Of a DNA stretch of 64,000 nucleotides, positions 36,795 to 50,700 are shown in pieces (position 1 is the stretch's first letter; each line of letters opens with the position of its first letter). Location: positions 1-64,000 of the forward strand of contig NW_027018162.1 in assembly GCF_032854445.1 (NCBI RefSeq), read 5' to 3'. The translations under genes and the position numbers were made by a program. The notes under the pieces were generated by a model. It worked only from the letters and a program-made list of their open reading frames with translations, made no database searches and was not told the origin of the DNA. This DNA comes from Liolophura sinensis. Its lineage: Eukaryota; Mollusca; Polyplacophora; Chitonida; Chitonidae.

Positions 36795-39700
36795 ACCCAC
36801 ATTTATAAGGTGCCAAAAGATGCGGAATTGGGCCAGGCATCGGCAGCTGTTAAAAAATTGCAAATATCCCTGGTTTCCATGGAGTAAGAGCCGTTGCAGG
36901 GCACATCATTATGACATCAATGATCATTGAATTGTCGCTACAGCCAAACGTATTGGTCGGAGAGCAACGCGGTTTGCACCATTCGATTTCTCGTCACAAA
37001 ATACGTCGGATTAGTCTCTTACCAGCAGCACTGGAACAGTTTTTCCACTTTTGCATTTTTGCCTGGTCTTTTTGTTAATTGAAATCGGCTACACTGTACT
37101 CTGTACAATCGCGACTGGTCATTACTATATTCAACTTTTGACTATAAGTTATGTGCCCTTCGGTAGCCCAGAAGACCTGAAATCTTTGGGCTAAGCCCAT
37201 TTAACTCACCCAGCAATTGTCTTACTTCTAAGTGCAAGACAATCTCAATGTCTTTATCTACGTGTAGAAATACCACACCATTTGTACGTGATAAACGCAA
37301 GGTACTTGATACAGTCTGCTGTAAAAAGTACAACTGAACACTGACCCACATGAATAAGGTGCCAAAAGATGCGGAATTGAGCCAGGCATCGGCAGCTGTT
37401 GAAAAATTGCAAATTTCCCTGGTTTCCATGGAGTAAGAGCCGTTGCTGGGCACGTGATTATGACATAAATGATCATTCAATTGTCACTACAGCCAAAAGT
37501 ATTGGTCGGAGAGCAACGCGGTTTGCACCATTCGATTTCTCGTCACAAAATACGTCGGATTAGCCTCTTACCAGCAGCACTGGAACAGTTTTTCCACTTT
37601 TGCATTTTTGCCTGGTCTTTTTGTTAATTGAAATCGGCTACACTGTACTCTGTACAATCGCGACTGGTCATTTCTATATTCAACTTTTGACTATAAGTTA
37701 TGTGCCCTTCGGTAGCCCAGAAGACCTGAAATCTTTGGGCTAAGCCCATTTAACTCACCCAGCAATTGTCTTACTTCTAAGTCCAAGACAATCTCAATGT
37801 CTTTATCTACGTGTAGAAAAACCACACCATTTGTACGTGAAAAACACAAGGTACTTGATACAGTCTGCTGTAAAAAGTACAACTAAACACTAACCCACAT
37901 TTATAAGGTGCCAAAAGATGCGGAATTGGGCCAGGCATCGGCAGCTGTTAAAAAATTGCAAATATCCCTGGTTTCCATGGAGTAAGAGCCGTTGCTGGGC
38001 ACGTGATTATGATATCAATGATCATTGAATTGTCGCTACAGCCAAAAGTATTGGTCGGAGAGCGACGCGGATTGCACCATTCGATTTCTCGTCACAAAAT
38101 ACGTCGGATTAGCCTCTTACCAGCAGCACTGGAACAGTTTTTCCACTTTTGCATTTTTGCCTGGTCTTTTTGTTAATTGAAATCGGCTACACTGTACTCT
38201 GTACAATCGCGACTGGTCATTACTATATTCAACTTTTGACTATAAGTTATGTGCCCTTCGGTAGCCCAGAAGACGTCAAATCTTTGGGCTAAGCCCATTT
38301 AACTCACCCAGCAATTGTCTTACTTCTAAGTGCAAGACAATCTCAATGTCTTTATCTACGTGTAGAAAAACCACACCATTTGTAGGTGAAAAACACAAGG
38401 TACTTGATACAGTCTGCTGTAAAAAGTACAACTGACCACAGACCCACATTTATAAGGTGCCAAAAGATGCGGAATTGGGCCAGGTATCGGCAGCTGTTGT
38501 AAAATTGCCAATTTCCCTGGTTTCCATGGAGTAAGAGCCGTTGCTGTGCACATGATTATGACATAAATGATCATTCAATTGTCGCTACAGGCAAAAGTAT
38601 TGGTCGGAGAGCAACGCGGTTTGCACCATTCGATTTCTCGTCACAAAATACGTCGGATTAGCGTCTTACCAGCAGCACTGGAACAATTTTTCCAATTTTG
38701 CGTTTTTGCCTGGTCTTTTTGTTAATTGAAATCGGCTACACTGTACTCTGTACACTCGCGACTGGTCATTACTATATTCAACTTTTGACTATAAGTTATG
38801 TGCCCTTCGGTAGCCCAGAAGACCTGAAATCTTTGGGCTAAGCCCATTTAACTCACCCAGCAATTGTCTTACTTCCAAGTCCAAGACAATCTCAATGTCT
38901 TTATCTACGTGTAGAAAAACCACACCATTTGTACGTGAAAAAAACAAGGTACTTGATACAGTCTGCTGTAAAAAGTACAACTGACCACTGACCCACATTT
39001 ATAAGGTGCCAAAAGATGCGGAATTCGGCCAGGCATCGGCAGCTGTTAAAAAATTGCAAATATCCCTGGTTTCCATGGAGTAAGAGCCGTTGCAGGGCAC
39101 GTCATTATGACATCAATGATCATTGAATTGTCGCTACAGCCAAAAGTATTGGTCGGAGAGCAACGCGGTTTGCACCATTCGATTTCTCGTCACAAAATAC
39201 GTCGGATTAGCCTCTTACCAGCAGCACTGGACCAGTTTTTCCACTTTTGCATTTTTGCCTGGTCTTTTTGTTAATTGAAATCGGCTACACTGTACTCTGT
39301 ACAATCGCGACTGGTCATTACTATATTCAACTTTTGACTATAAGTTATGTGCCCTTCGGTAGCCCAGAAGACGTCAAATCTTTGGGCTCAGCCCATTTAA
39401 CTCACCCAGCAATTGTCTTACTTCTTAGTCCAAGACAATCTCAATGTCTTTATCTACGTGTAGAAAGACCAGACCATTTGTACATAAAAAACACAAGGTA
39501 CTTGATACAGTCTGCTGTAAAAAGTACAACTGACCACAGACCCACATTTATAAGGTGCCAAAAGATGCGGAATTGAGCCAGGCATCGGCAGCTGTTGAAA
39601 AATTGCAAATTTCCCTGGTTTCCATGGAGTAAGAGCCGTTGCTGGGCACGTGATTATGATATAAATGATCATTTAATTGTCACTACAGCCAAAAGTATTG

Positions 39701-40069
39701 GTCGGAGAGCAACGCGGATTGCACCATTCGATTTCTCGTCACAAAATACGTCGGATTAGCCTCTTACCAGCAGCACTGGAACAGTTTTCGCACTTTTGCA
39801 TTTTTGCCTGGTCTTTTTGTTAATTGAAATCGGCTACACTGTACTCTGTACAATCGCGACTGGTCATTACTATATTCAACTTTTGACTATAAGTTATGTG
39901 CCCTTCGGTAGCCCAGAAGACCTGAAATCGTTGGGCTAAGCCCATTTAACTCACCCAGCAATTGTCTTACTTCTAAGTGCAAGACAATCTCAATGTCTTT
40001 ATCTACGTGTAGAAATACCACACCATTTGTACGTGATAAACACAAGGTACTTGATACAGTCTGCTGTAA

Positions 40070-43000
40070 AAAGTACAACTGAACACTGACCCACTTCAGT
40101 AAGGTGCCAAAAGATGCGGAATTGAGCCAGGCATCGGCAGCTGTTGAAAAATTGCAAATTTCCCTGGTTTCCATGGAGTAAGAGCCGTTGCTGGGCACGT
40201 GATTATGACATAAATAATCATGCAATTGTCCCTACAGCCAAAAGTATTGGTCGGAGAGCAACGCGGTTTGCACCATTCGATTTCTCGTCACAAAATACGT
40301 CGGATTAGCCTCTTACCAGCAGCACTGGAACAGTTTTTCCACTTTTGCATTTTTACCTGGTCTTTTTGTTAATTGAAATCGGCTACACTGTACTCTGTAC
40401 AATCGCGACTGGTCATTACTATATTCAACTTTTGACTATAAGTTATGTGCCCTTCGGTAGCCCAGAAGACCTGAAATCTTTGGGCCAAGCCCATTTAACT
40501 CACCCAGCAATTGCCTTACTTCTCAGTGCAAGACAATCTCAATGTCTTTATCTACGTGTAGAAAAACCACACCATTTGTACGTGAAAAACACAAGGTACT
40601 TGATACAGTCTGCTGTAAAAAGTACAACTGAACACTGACTCACTTCAGTAAGGTGCCAAAAGATGCGGAATTGAGACAGGCATCGGCAGCTGTTGAAAAA
40701 TTGCAAATTTCCCTGGTTTCCATGGAGTAAGAGCCGTTGCTGGGCACGTGATTATGACATAAATGATCATTCAATTGTCACTACAGCCAAAAGTATTGGT
40801 CGGAGAGCAACGCGGTTTGCACCATTCGATTTCTCGTCACAAAATACGTCGGATTAGCCTCTTACCAGCAGCACTGGAACAGTTTTTCCACTTTTGCATT
40901 TTTGCCTGGTCTTTTTGTTAATTGAAATCGGCTACACTGTACTCTGTACAATCGCGACTGGTCATTACTATATTCAACTTTTGACTATAAGTTATGTGCC
41001 CTTCGGTAGCACAGAAGACCTGAAATCTTTGGGCCAAGCCCATTTAACTCACCCAGCAATTGTCTTACTTCTAAGTCCAAGACAATCTCAATGTCTTTAT
41101 CTACGTGTAGAAAAACCACACCATTTGTACGTGAAAAACACAAGGTACTTGATACAGTCTGCTGTAAAAAGTACAACTAAACACTAACCCACATTTATAA
41201 GGTGCCAAAAGATGCGGAATTGGGCCAGGCATCGGCAGCTGTTAAAAAATTGCAAATATCCCTGGTTTCCATGGAGTAAGAGCCGTTGCTGGGCACGTGA
41301 TTATGACATCAATGATCATTGAATTGTCGCTACAGCCAAAAGTATTGGTCGGAGAGCGACGCGGATTGCACCATTCGATTTCTCGTCACAAAATACGTCG
41401 GATTAGCCTCTTACCAGCAGCACTGGAACAGTTTTTCCACTTTTGCATTTTTGCCTGGTCTTTTTGTTAATTGAAATCGGCTACACTGTACTCTGTACAA
41501 TCGCGACTGGTCATTACTATATTCAACTTTTGACTATAAGTTATGTGCCCTTCGGTAGCCCAGAAGACGTCAAATCTTTCGGCTAAGCCCATTTAACTCA
41601 CCCAGCAATTGTCTTACTTCTAAGTGCAAGACAATCTCAATGTCTTTATCTACGTGTAGAAATACCACACCATTTGTACGTGATAAACACAAGGTACTTG
41701 ATACAGTCTGCTGTAAAAAGTACAACTGAACACTGACCCACATTTATAAGGTGCCAAAAGATGCGGAATTGAGCCAGGCATCGGCAGCTGTTGAAAAATT
41801 GCAAATTTCCCTGGTTTCCATGGAGTAAGAGCCGTTGCTGGGCACGTGATTATGACATAAATGATCATTCAATTGTCACTACAGCCAAAAGTATTGGTCG
41901 GAGAGCAACGCGGATTGCACCATTCGATTTCTCGTCACAAAATACGTCGGATTAGCCTCTTACCAGCAGCACTGGAACAGTTTTCGCACTTTTGCATTTT
42001 TGCCTGGTCTTTTTGTTAATTGAAATCGGCTACACTGTACTCTGTACAATCGCGACTGGTCATTACTATATTCAACTTTTGACTATAAGTTATGTGCCCT
42101 TCGGTAGCCCAGAAGACCTGAAATCTTTGGGCTAAGCCCATTTAACTCACCCAGCAATTGCCTTACTTCTAAGTGCAAGACAATCTCAATGTCTTTATCT
42201 ACGTGTAGAAATACCACACCATTTGTACGTGATAAACACAAGGTACTTGATACAGTCTGCTGTAAAAAGTACAACTGAACACTGACCCACTTCAGTAAGG
42301 TGCCAAAAGATGCGGAATTGAGCCAGGCATCGGCAGCTGTTGAAAAATTGCAAATTTCCCTGGTTTCCATGGAGTAAGAGCCGTTGCTGGGCACGTGATT
42401 ATGACATAAATAATCATGCAATTGTCCCTACAGCCAAAAGTATTGGTCGGAGAGCAACGCGGTTTGCACCATTCGATTTCTCGTCACAAAATACGTCGGA
42501 TTAGCCTCTTACCAGCAGCACTGGAACAGTTTTTCCACTTTTGCATTTTTACCTGGTCTTTTTGTTAATTGAAATCGGCTACACTGTACTCTGTACAATC
42601 GCGACTGGTCATTACTATATTCAACTTTTGACTATAAGTTATGTGCCCTTCGGTAGCCCAGAAGACCTGAAATCTTTGGGCCAAGCCCATTTAACTCACC
42701 CAGCAATTGCCTTACTTCTCAGTGCAAGACAATCTCAATGTCTTTATCTACGTGTAGAAAAACCACACCATTTGTACGTGAAAAACACAAGGTACTTGAT
42801 ACAGTCTGCTGTAAAAAGTACAACTGAACACTGACTCACTTCAGTAAGGTGCCAAAAGATGCGGAATTGAGACAGGCATCGGCAGCTGTTGAAAAATTGC
42901 AAATTTCCCTGGTTTCCATGGAGTAAGAGCCGTTGCTGGGCACGTGATTATGACATCAATGATCATTCAATTGTCACTACAGCCAAAAGTATTGGTCGGA

Positions 43001-46000
43001 GAGCAACGCGGTTTGCACCATTCGATTTCTCGTCACAAAATACGTCGGATTAGCCTCTTACCAGCAGCACTGGAACAGTTTTTCCACTTTTGCATTTTTG
43101 CCTGGTCTTTTTGTTGATTGAAATCGGCTACACTGTACTCTGTACAATCGCGACTGGTCATTACTATATTCAACTTTTGACTATAAGTTATGTGCCCTTC
43201 GGTAGCACAGAAGACCTGAAATCTTTGGGCCAAGCCCATTTAACTCACCCAGCAATTGTCTTACTTCTAAGTCCAAGACAATCTCAATGTCTTTATCTAC
43301 GTGTAGAAAAACCACACCATTTGTACGTGAAAAACACAAGGTACTTGATACAGTCTGCTGTAAAAAGTACAACTAAACACTAACCCACATTTATAAGGTG
43401 CCAAAAGATGCGGAATTGGGCCAGGCATCGGCAGCTGTTAAAAAATTGCAAATATCCCTGGTTTCCATGGAGTAAGAGCCGTTGCTGGGCACGTGATTAT
43501 GACATCAATGATCATTGAATTGTCGCTACAGCCAAAAGTATTGGTCGGAGAGCGACGCGGATTGCACCATTCGATTTCTCGTCACAAAATACGTCGGATT
43601 AGCCTCTTACCAGCAGCACTGGAACAGTTTTTCCACTTTTGCATTTTTGCCTGGTCTTTTTGTTAATTGAAATCGGCTACACTGTACTCTGTACAATCGC
43701 GACTGGTCATTACTATATTCAACTTTTGACTATAAGTTATGTGCTCTTCGGTAGCCCAGAAGACGTCAAATCTTTCGGCTAAGCCCATTTAACTCACCCA
43801 GCAATTGTCTTACTTCTAAGTGCAAGACAATCTCAATGTCTTTATCTACGTGTAGAAAAACCACACCATTTGTACGTGAAAAACACAAGGTACTTGATAC
43901 AGTCTGCTGTAAAAAGTACAACTGACCACAGACCCACATTTATAAGGTGCCAAAAGATGCGGAATTAGGCCAGGTATCGGCAGCTGTTGAAAAATTGCCA
44001 ATTTCCCTGGTTTCCATGGAGTAAGAGCCGTTGCTGTGCACGTGATTATGACTTAAATGATCATTTAATTGTCGCTACAGGGAAAAGTATTGGTCGGAGA
44101 GCAACGCGGTTTGCACCATTCGATTTCTCGTCACAAAATACGTCGGATTAGCCTCTTACCAGCAGCACTGGAACAATTTTTTCAATTTTGCGTTTTTGCC
44201 TGGTCTTTTTGTTAATTGAAATCGGCTACACTGTACTCTGTACAATCGCGACTGGTCATTACTATATTCAACTTTTGACTATAAGTTATGTGCCCTTCGG
44301 TAGCCCAGAAGACCTGAAATTTTTGGGCTAAGCCCATTTAACTCACCCAGCAATTGCCTTACTTCTAAGTGCAAGACAATCTCAATGTCTTTATCTACGT
44401 GTAGAAATACCACACCATTTGTACGTAATAAACGCAAGGTACTTGATACAGTCTGCTGTAAAAAGTACAACTGAACACTGACCCACTTCAGTAAGGTGCC
44501 AAAAGATGCGGAATTGAGCCAGGCATCGGCAGCTGTTGAAAAATTGCAAATTTCCCTGGTTTCCATGGAGTAAGAGCCGTTGCTGGGCACGTGATTATGA
44601 CATAAATAATCATGCAATTGTCGCTACAGCCAAAAGTATTGGTCGGAGAGCAACGCGGTTTGCACCATTCGATTTCTCGTCACAAAATACGTCGGATTAG
44701 CCTCTTACCAGCAGCACTGGAACAGTTTTTCCACTTTTGCATTTTTACCTGGTCTTTTTGTTAATTGAAATCGGCTACACTGTACTCTGTACAATCGCGA
44801 CTGGTCATTACTATATTCAACTTTTGACTATAAGTTATGTGCCCTTCGGTAGCCCAGAAGACCTGAAATCTTTGGGCCAAGCCCATTTAACTCACCCAGC
44901 AATTGCCTTACTTCTCAGTGCAAGACAATCTCAATGTCTTTATCTACGTGTAGAAAAACCACACCATTTGTACGTGAAAAACACAAGGTACTTGATACAG
45001 TCTGCTGTAAAAAGTACAACTGAACACTGACTCACTTCAGTAAGGTGCCAAAAGATGCGGAATTGAGACAGGCATCGGCAGCTGTTGAAAAATTGCAAAT
45101 TTCCCTGGTTTCCATGGAGTAAGAGCCGTTGCTGGGCACGTGATTATGACATAAATGATCATTCAATTGTCACTACAGCCAAAAGTATTGGTCGGAGAGC
45201 AACGCGGTTTGCACCATTCGATTTCTCGTCACAAAATACGTCGGATTAGCCTCTTACCAGCAGCACTGGAACAGTTTTTCCACTTTTGCATTTTTGCCTG
45301 GTCTTTTTGTTAATTGAAATCGGCTACACTGTACTCTGTACAATCGCGACTGGTCATTACTATATTCAACTTTTGACTATAAGTTATGTGCCCTTCGGTA
45401 GCACAGAAGACCTGAAATCTTTGGGCCAAGCCCATTTAACTCACCCAGCAATTGTCTTACTTCTAAGTCCAAGACAATCTCAATGTCTTTATCTACGTGT
45501 AGAAAAACAACACCATTTGTACGTGAAAAACACAAGGTACTTGATACAGTCTGCTGTAAAAAGTACAACTAAACACTAACCCACATTTATAAGGTGCCAA
45601 AAGATGCGGAATTGGGCCAGGCATCGGCAGCTGTTAAAAAATTGCAAATATCCCTGGTTTCCATGGAGTAAGAGCCGTTGCTGGGCACGTGATTATGACA
45701 TCAATGATCATTGAATTGTCGCTACAGCCAAAAGTATTGGTCGGAGAGCGACGCGGATTGCACCATTCGATTTCTCGTCACAAAATACGTCGGATTAGCC
45801 TCTTACCAGCAGCACTGGAACAGTTTTTCCACTTTTGCATTTTTGCCTGGACTTTTTGTTAATTGAAATCGGCTACACTGTACTCTGTACAATCGCGACT
45901 GGTCATTACTATATTCAACTTTTGACTATAAGTTATGTGCCCTTCGGTAGCCCAGAAGACGTCAAATCTTTCGGCTAAGCCCATTTAACTCACCCAGCAA

Positions 46001-46656
46001 TTGTCTTACTTCTAAGTGCAAGACAATCTCAATGTCTTTATCTACGTGTAGAAAAACCACACCATTTGTACGTGAAAAACACAAGGTACTTGATACAGTC
46101 TGCTGTAAAAAGTACAACTGACCACAGACCCACATTTATAAGGTGCCAAAAGATGCGGAATTAGGCCAGGTATCGGCAGCTGTTGAAAAATTGCCAATTT
46201 CCCTGGTTTCCATGGAGTAAGAGCCGTTGCTGTGCACGTGATTATGACATAAATGATCATTTAATTGTCGCTACAGGCAAAAGTATTGGTCGGAGAGCAA
46301 CGCGTTTGGACCATTCGATTTCTCGTCACAAAATACGTCGGATTAGCCTCTTACCAGCAGCACTGGAACAATTTTTTCAATTTTGCGTTTTTGCCTGGTC
46401 TTTTTGTTAATTGAAATCGGCTACACTGTACTCTGTACAATCGCGACTGGTCATTACTATATTCAACTTTTGACTATAAGTTATGTGCCCTTCGGTAGCC
46501 CAGAAGACGTCAAATCTTTGGGCTAAGCCCATTTAACTCACCCAGCAATTGTCTTACTTCTAAGTCCAAGACAATCTCAATGTCTTTATCTACGTGTAGA
46601 AAAACCACACCATTTGTACGTGAAAAACACAAGGTACTTGATACAGTCTGCTGTAA
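40070..46656 (+). repeat. 4-unit higher-order repeat (2196 bp), three consecutive copies
   Basis: Units start at 40070 J1, 40619 J1t, 41168 J3, 41717 J6; 42266 J1, 42815 J1t, 43364 J3, 43913 J4; and 44462 J1, 45011 J1t, 45560 J3, 46109 J4. Corresponding bases lie 2196 bp apart, exactly four monomers. Markers repeated at that spacing include CTTCTCAGTGCAAG (40521, 42717, 44913), GGTAGCACAGAAG (41006, 43202, 45398) and GAGAGCGACGCGG in the third unit. The first copy differs in its fourth unit, whose junction is a J1/J3 hybrid. Differences between the second and third copies are few: TCCCTACAG against TCGCTACAG, GACATCAATG against GACATAAATG, and GTGCTCTTCGG at 43741. The units are 549 bp except the last, 548. 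Confidence 0.88.
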
Positions 46657-47753
46657 AAAGTACAACTGACCACAGACCCACATTTATAAGGTGCCAAAAG
46701 ATGCGGAATTGAGCCAGGCATCGGCAGCTGTTGAAAAATTGCAAATTTCCCTGGTTTCTATGGAGTAAGAGCCGTTGCTGGGCACGTGATTATGACATAA
46801 ATGATCATTCAATTGTCACTACAGCCAAAAGTATTGGTCGGAGAGCGACGCGGATTGCACCATTCGATTTCTCGTCACAAAATACGTCGGATTAGCCTCT
46901 TACCAGCAGCACTGGAACAGTTTTCGCACTTTTGCATTTTTGCCTGGTCTTTTTGTTAATTGAAATCGGCTACACTGTACTCTGTACAATCGCGACTGGT
47001 CATTACTATATTCAACTTTTGACTATAAGTTATGTGCCCTTCGGTAGCCCAGAAGACCTGAAATCTTTGGGCCAAGCCCATTTTACTCACCCAGCAATTG
47101 TCTTACTTCTAAGTGCAAGACAATCTCAATGTCTTTATCTACGTGTAGAAAAACCACACCATTTGTACGTGAAAAACACAAGGTACTTGATACAGTCTGC
47201 TGTAAAAAGTACAACTGACCACAGACCCACATTTATAAGGTGCCAAAAGATGCGGAATTGAGCCAGGCATCGGCAGCTGTTGAAAAATTGCAAATTTCCC
47301 TGGTTTCCATGGAGTAAGAGCCGTTGCTGGGCACGTGATTATGACATAAATGATCATTCAATTGTCACTACAGCCAAAAGTATTGGTCGGAGAGCAACGC
47401 GGATTGCACCATTCGATTTCTCGTCACAAAATACGTCGGATTAGCCTCTTACCAGCAGCACTGGAACAGTTTTCGCACTTTTGCATTTTTGCCTGGTCTT
47501 TTTGTTAATTGAAATCGGCTACACTGTACTCTGTACAATCGCGACTGGTCATTACTATATTCAACTTTTGACTATAAGTTATGTGCCCTTCGGTAGCCCA
47601 GAAGACCTGAAATCTTTGGGCCAAGCCCATTTTACTCACCCAGCAATTGTCTTACTTCTAAGTGCAAGACAATCTCAATGTCTTTATCTACGTGTAGAAA
47701 AACCACACCATTTGTACGTGAAAAACACAAGGTACTTGATACAGTCTGTGTAA
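46657..47753 (+). repeat. Two adjacent J4 units, recent single-unit duplication
   Basis: The units at 46657 and 47206 are almost the same. Both carry the otherwise absent CCCATTTTACTCACCC (47079 and 47628) and the Q-type variant GGGCCAAGCC. Differences I see are TTTCTATGGAG at 46756 and GAGAGCGACG at 46843 in the first, and the loss of one base in CAGTCTGTGTAAAA near 47747 in the second. This is a one-monomer gain. Confidence 0.85.
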
Positions 47754-50700
47754 AAAGTACAACTGACCACAGACCCACATGAATAAGGTGCCAAAAAATG
47801 CGGAATTGAGCCAGGCATCGGCAGCTGTTGAAAAATTGCAAATTTCCCTGGTTTCCATGGAGTAAGAGCCGTTGCTGGGCACGTGATTATGACATAAATG
47901 ATCATTCAATTGTCGCTACAGCCAAACGTATTGGTCGGAGAGCAACGCGGATTGCACCATTCGATTTCTCGTCACAAAATACGTCGGATTAGCCTCTTAC
48001 CAGCAGCACTGGAACAGTTTTTCCACTTTTGCATTTTTGCCTGGTCTTTTTGTTAATTGAAATCGGCTACACTGTACTCTGTACAATCGCGACTGGTCAT
48101 TACTATATTCAACTTTTGACTATAAGTTATGTGCCCTTCGGTAGCCCAGAAGACCTGAAATCTTTGGGCCAAGCCCATTTAACTCACCCAGCAATTGTCT
48201 TACTTCTAAGTCCAAGACAATCTCAATGTCTTTATCTACGTGTAGAAAAACCACACCATTTGTACGTGAAAAACTCAAGGTACTTGATACAGTCTGCTGT
48301 AAAAAGTACAACTGAGCACAGACCCACATGAATAAGGTGCCAAAAGATGCGGAATTGAGACAGGCATCGGCAGCTGTTGAAAAATTGCAAATTTCCCTGG
48401 TTTCCATGGAGTAAGAGCCGTTGCTGGGCACGTGATTATGACATAAATGATCATTCAATTGTCACTACAGCCAAAAGTATTGGTCGGAGAACAACGCGGT
48501 TTGCACCATTCGATTTCTCGTCACAAAATACGTCGGATTAGCCTCTTACCAGCAGCACTGGAACAGTTTTTCCACTTTTGCATTTTTGCCTTGTCTTTTT
48601 GTTAATTGAAATCGGCTACACTGTACTCTGTACAATCGCGACTGGTCATTACTATATTCAACTTTTGACTATAAGTTATGTGCCCTTCGGTAGCCCAGAA
48701 GATCTGAAATCTTTGGGCTAAGCCCATTTAACTCACCCAGGAATTGCCTTACTTCTAAGAGCAAGACAATCTCAATGTCTTTATCTACGTGTAGAAAAAC
48801 CACACCATTTGTACGTGATAAACACAACGTACTTGATACAGTCTGCTGTAAAAAGTACAACTGAACACTGACCCACTTCAGCAAGGTGCCAAAAGATGCG
48901 GAATTGAGCCAGGCATCGGCAGCTGTTGAAAAATTGCAAATATCCCTGGTTTCCATGGAGTAAGAGCCGTTGCTGGGCACGTGATTATGACATAAATGAT
49001 CATTCAATTGTCACTACAGCCAAAAGTATTGGTCGGAGAGCAACGCGGTTTGCACCATTCGATTTCTCGTCTCAAAATACGTCGGATTAGCCTCTTACCA
49101 ACAGCACTGGAACAGTTTTTTCACTTTTGCATTTTTGCCTGGTCTTTTTGTTAATTGAAATCGGCTACACTGTACTCTGTACAATCGCGACTGGTCATTA
49201 CTATATTCAACTTTTGACTATAAGTTATGTGCCTTTCGGTAGCCCAGAAGACCTGAAATCTTTGGGCCAAGCCCATTTAACTGACCCAGCATATGTCTTA
49301 CTTCTAAGTGCAAGACAATCTCAATGTCTTTATCTACGTGTAGAAAAACCACATCATTTGTACGTGAAAAACACAAGGTACTTGATACAGTCTGCTGTAA
49401 AAAGTACAACTGACCACAGACCCACATGAATAAGGTGCCAAAAGATGCGGAATTGAGCCAGGCATCGGCAGCTGTTGAAAAATTGCAAATTTCCCTGGTT
49501 TCCATGGAGTAAGAGCCGTTGCTGGGCACGTGATTATGACATAAATGATCATTCAATTGTCGCTACAGCCAAACGTATTGGTCAGAGAGCAACGCGGATT
49601 GCATCATTCGATTTCTCGTCACAAAATACATCGGATTAGCCTCTTACCAGCAGCACTGGAACAGTTTTTCCACTTTTGCATTTTTGCCTGGTCTTTTTGT
49701 TAATTGAAATCGGCTACACTGTACTCTGTACAATCGCGACTGGTCATTACTATATTCAACTTTTGACTATAAGTTATGTGCCCTTCGGTAGCCCAGAAGA
49801 CCTGAAATCTTTGGGCTAAGCCCATTTAACTCACCCAGCAATTGCCTTACTTCTAAGGGCAAGACAATCTCAGTGTCTTTATCTACGTGTAGAAAAACCA
49901 CACCATTTGTACGTGAGAAACACAAGGTACTTGATACAGTCTGCTGTAAAAAATACAACTGAACACTGACCCACTTCAGTAAGGTGCCAAAAGATGCGGA
50001 ATTGAGCCAGGCATCGGCAGCTGTTGAAAAATTGCAAATTTCCCTGGTTTCCATGGAGTAAGAGCCGTTGCTGGGCACGTGATTATGACATAAATGATCA
50101 TTCAATTGTCACTACAGCCAAAAGTATTGGTCGGAGAGCAACGCGGTTTGCACCATTCGATTTCTCGTCACAAAATACGTCGGATTAGCCTCTTACCAGC
50201 AGCACTGGAACAGTTTTTCCACTTTTGCATTTTTGCCTGGTCTTTTTGTTAATTGAAATCGGCTACACTGTACTCTGTACAATCGCGACTGGTCATTACT
50301 ATATTCAACTTTTGACTATAAGTTATGTGCCCTTCGGTAGCCCAGAAGACCTGAAATTTTTGGGCTAAGCCCATTTAACTCACCCAGCAGTTGCCTTACT
50401 TCTAAGTGCAAGACAATCTCAATGTCTTTATCTACGTGTAGAAATACCACACCATTTGTACGTGATAAACGCAAGGTACTTGATACAGTCTGCTGTAAAA
50501 AGTACAACTGAACACTGACCCACTTCAGTAAGGTGCCAAAAGATGCGGAATTGAGCCAGGCATCGGCAGCTGTTGAAAAATTGCAAATTTCCCTGGTTTC
50601 CATGGAGTAAGAGCCGTTGCTGGGCACGTGATTATGACATAAATAATAATGCAATTGTCGCTACAGCCAAAAGTATTGGTCGGAGAGCAACGCGGTTTGC

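Larger units (their letters stand above)
35678..41167 (+). repeat. Block S2, copy of block S1
   Basis: Units start at 35678 J3, 36216 J4, 36769 J4b, 37325 J5, 37874 J3, 38423 J4, 38972 J4b, 39521 J4, 40070 J1 and 40619 J1t. The unit at 36769 begins like the one at 19770 (GCACATCATTATG, TTAGTCTCTTAC) but ends like the one at 20319 (AAATACCACACC, GTGATAAACGCAAGG), so one unit was removed by fusion. Conversely, the unit at 21966 in S1 looks like the start of 38423 joined to the end of 38972. The part before 37324 carries many small indels and the part after it almost none. Confidence 0.85.

Noticed and set aside
48029-48331. Recurring forward open frames of 60-153 codons, with a hydrophobic stretch
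   Set aside because: Present or absent according to single polymorphic stops in each unit, and mostly starting at TTG. The longest, around 2696-3157, arises from the scrambled junction and a one-base loss. No promoter, signal or family supports a gene.
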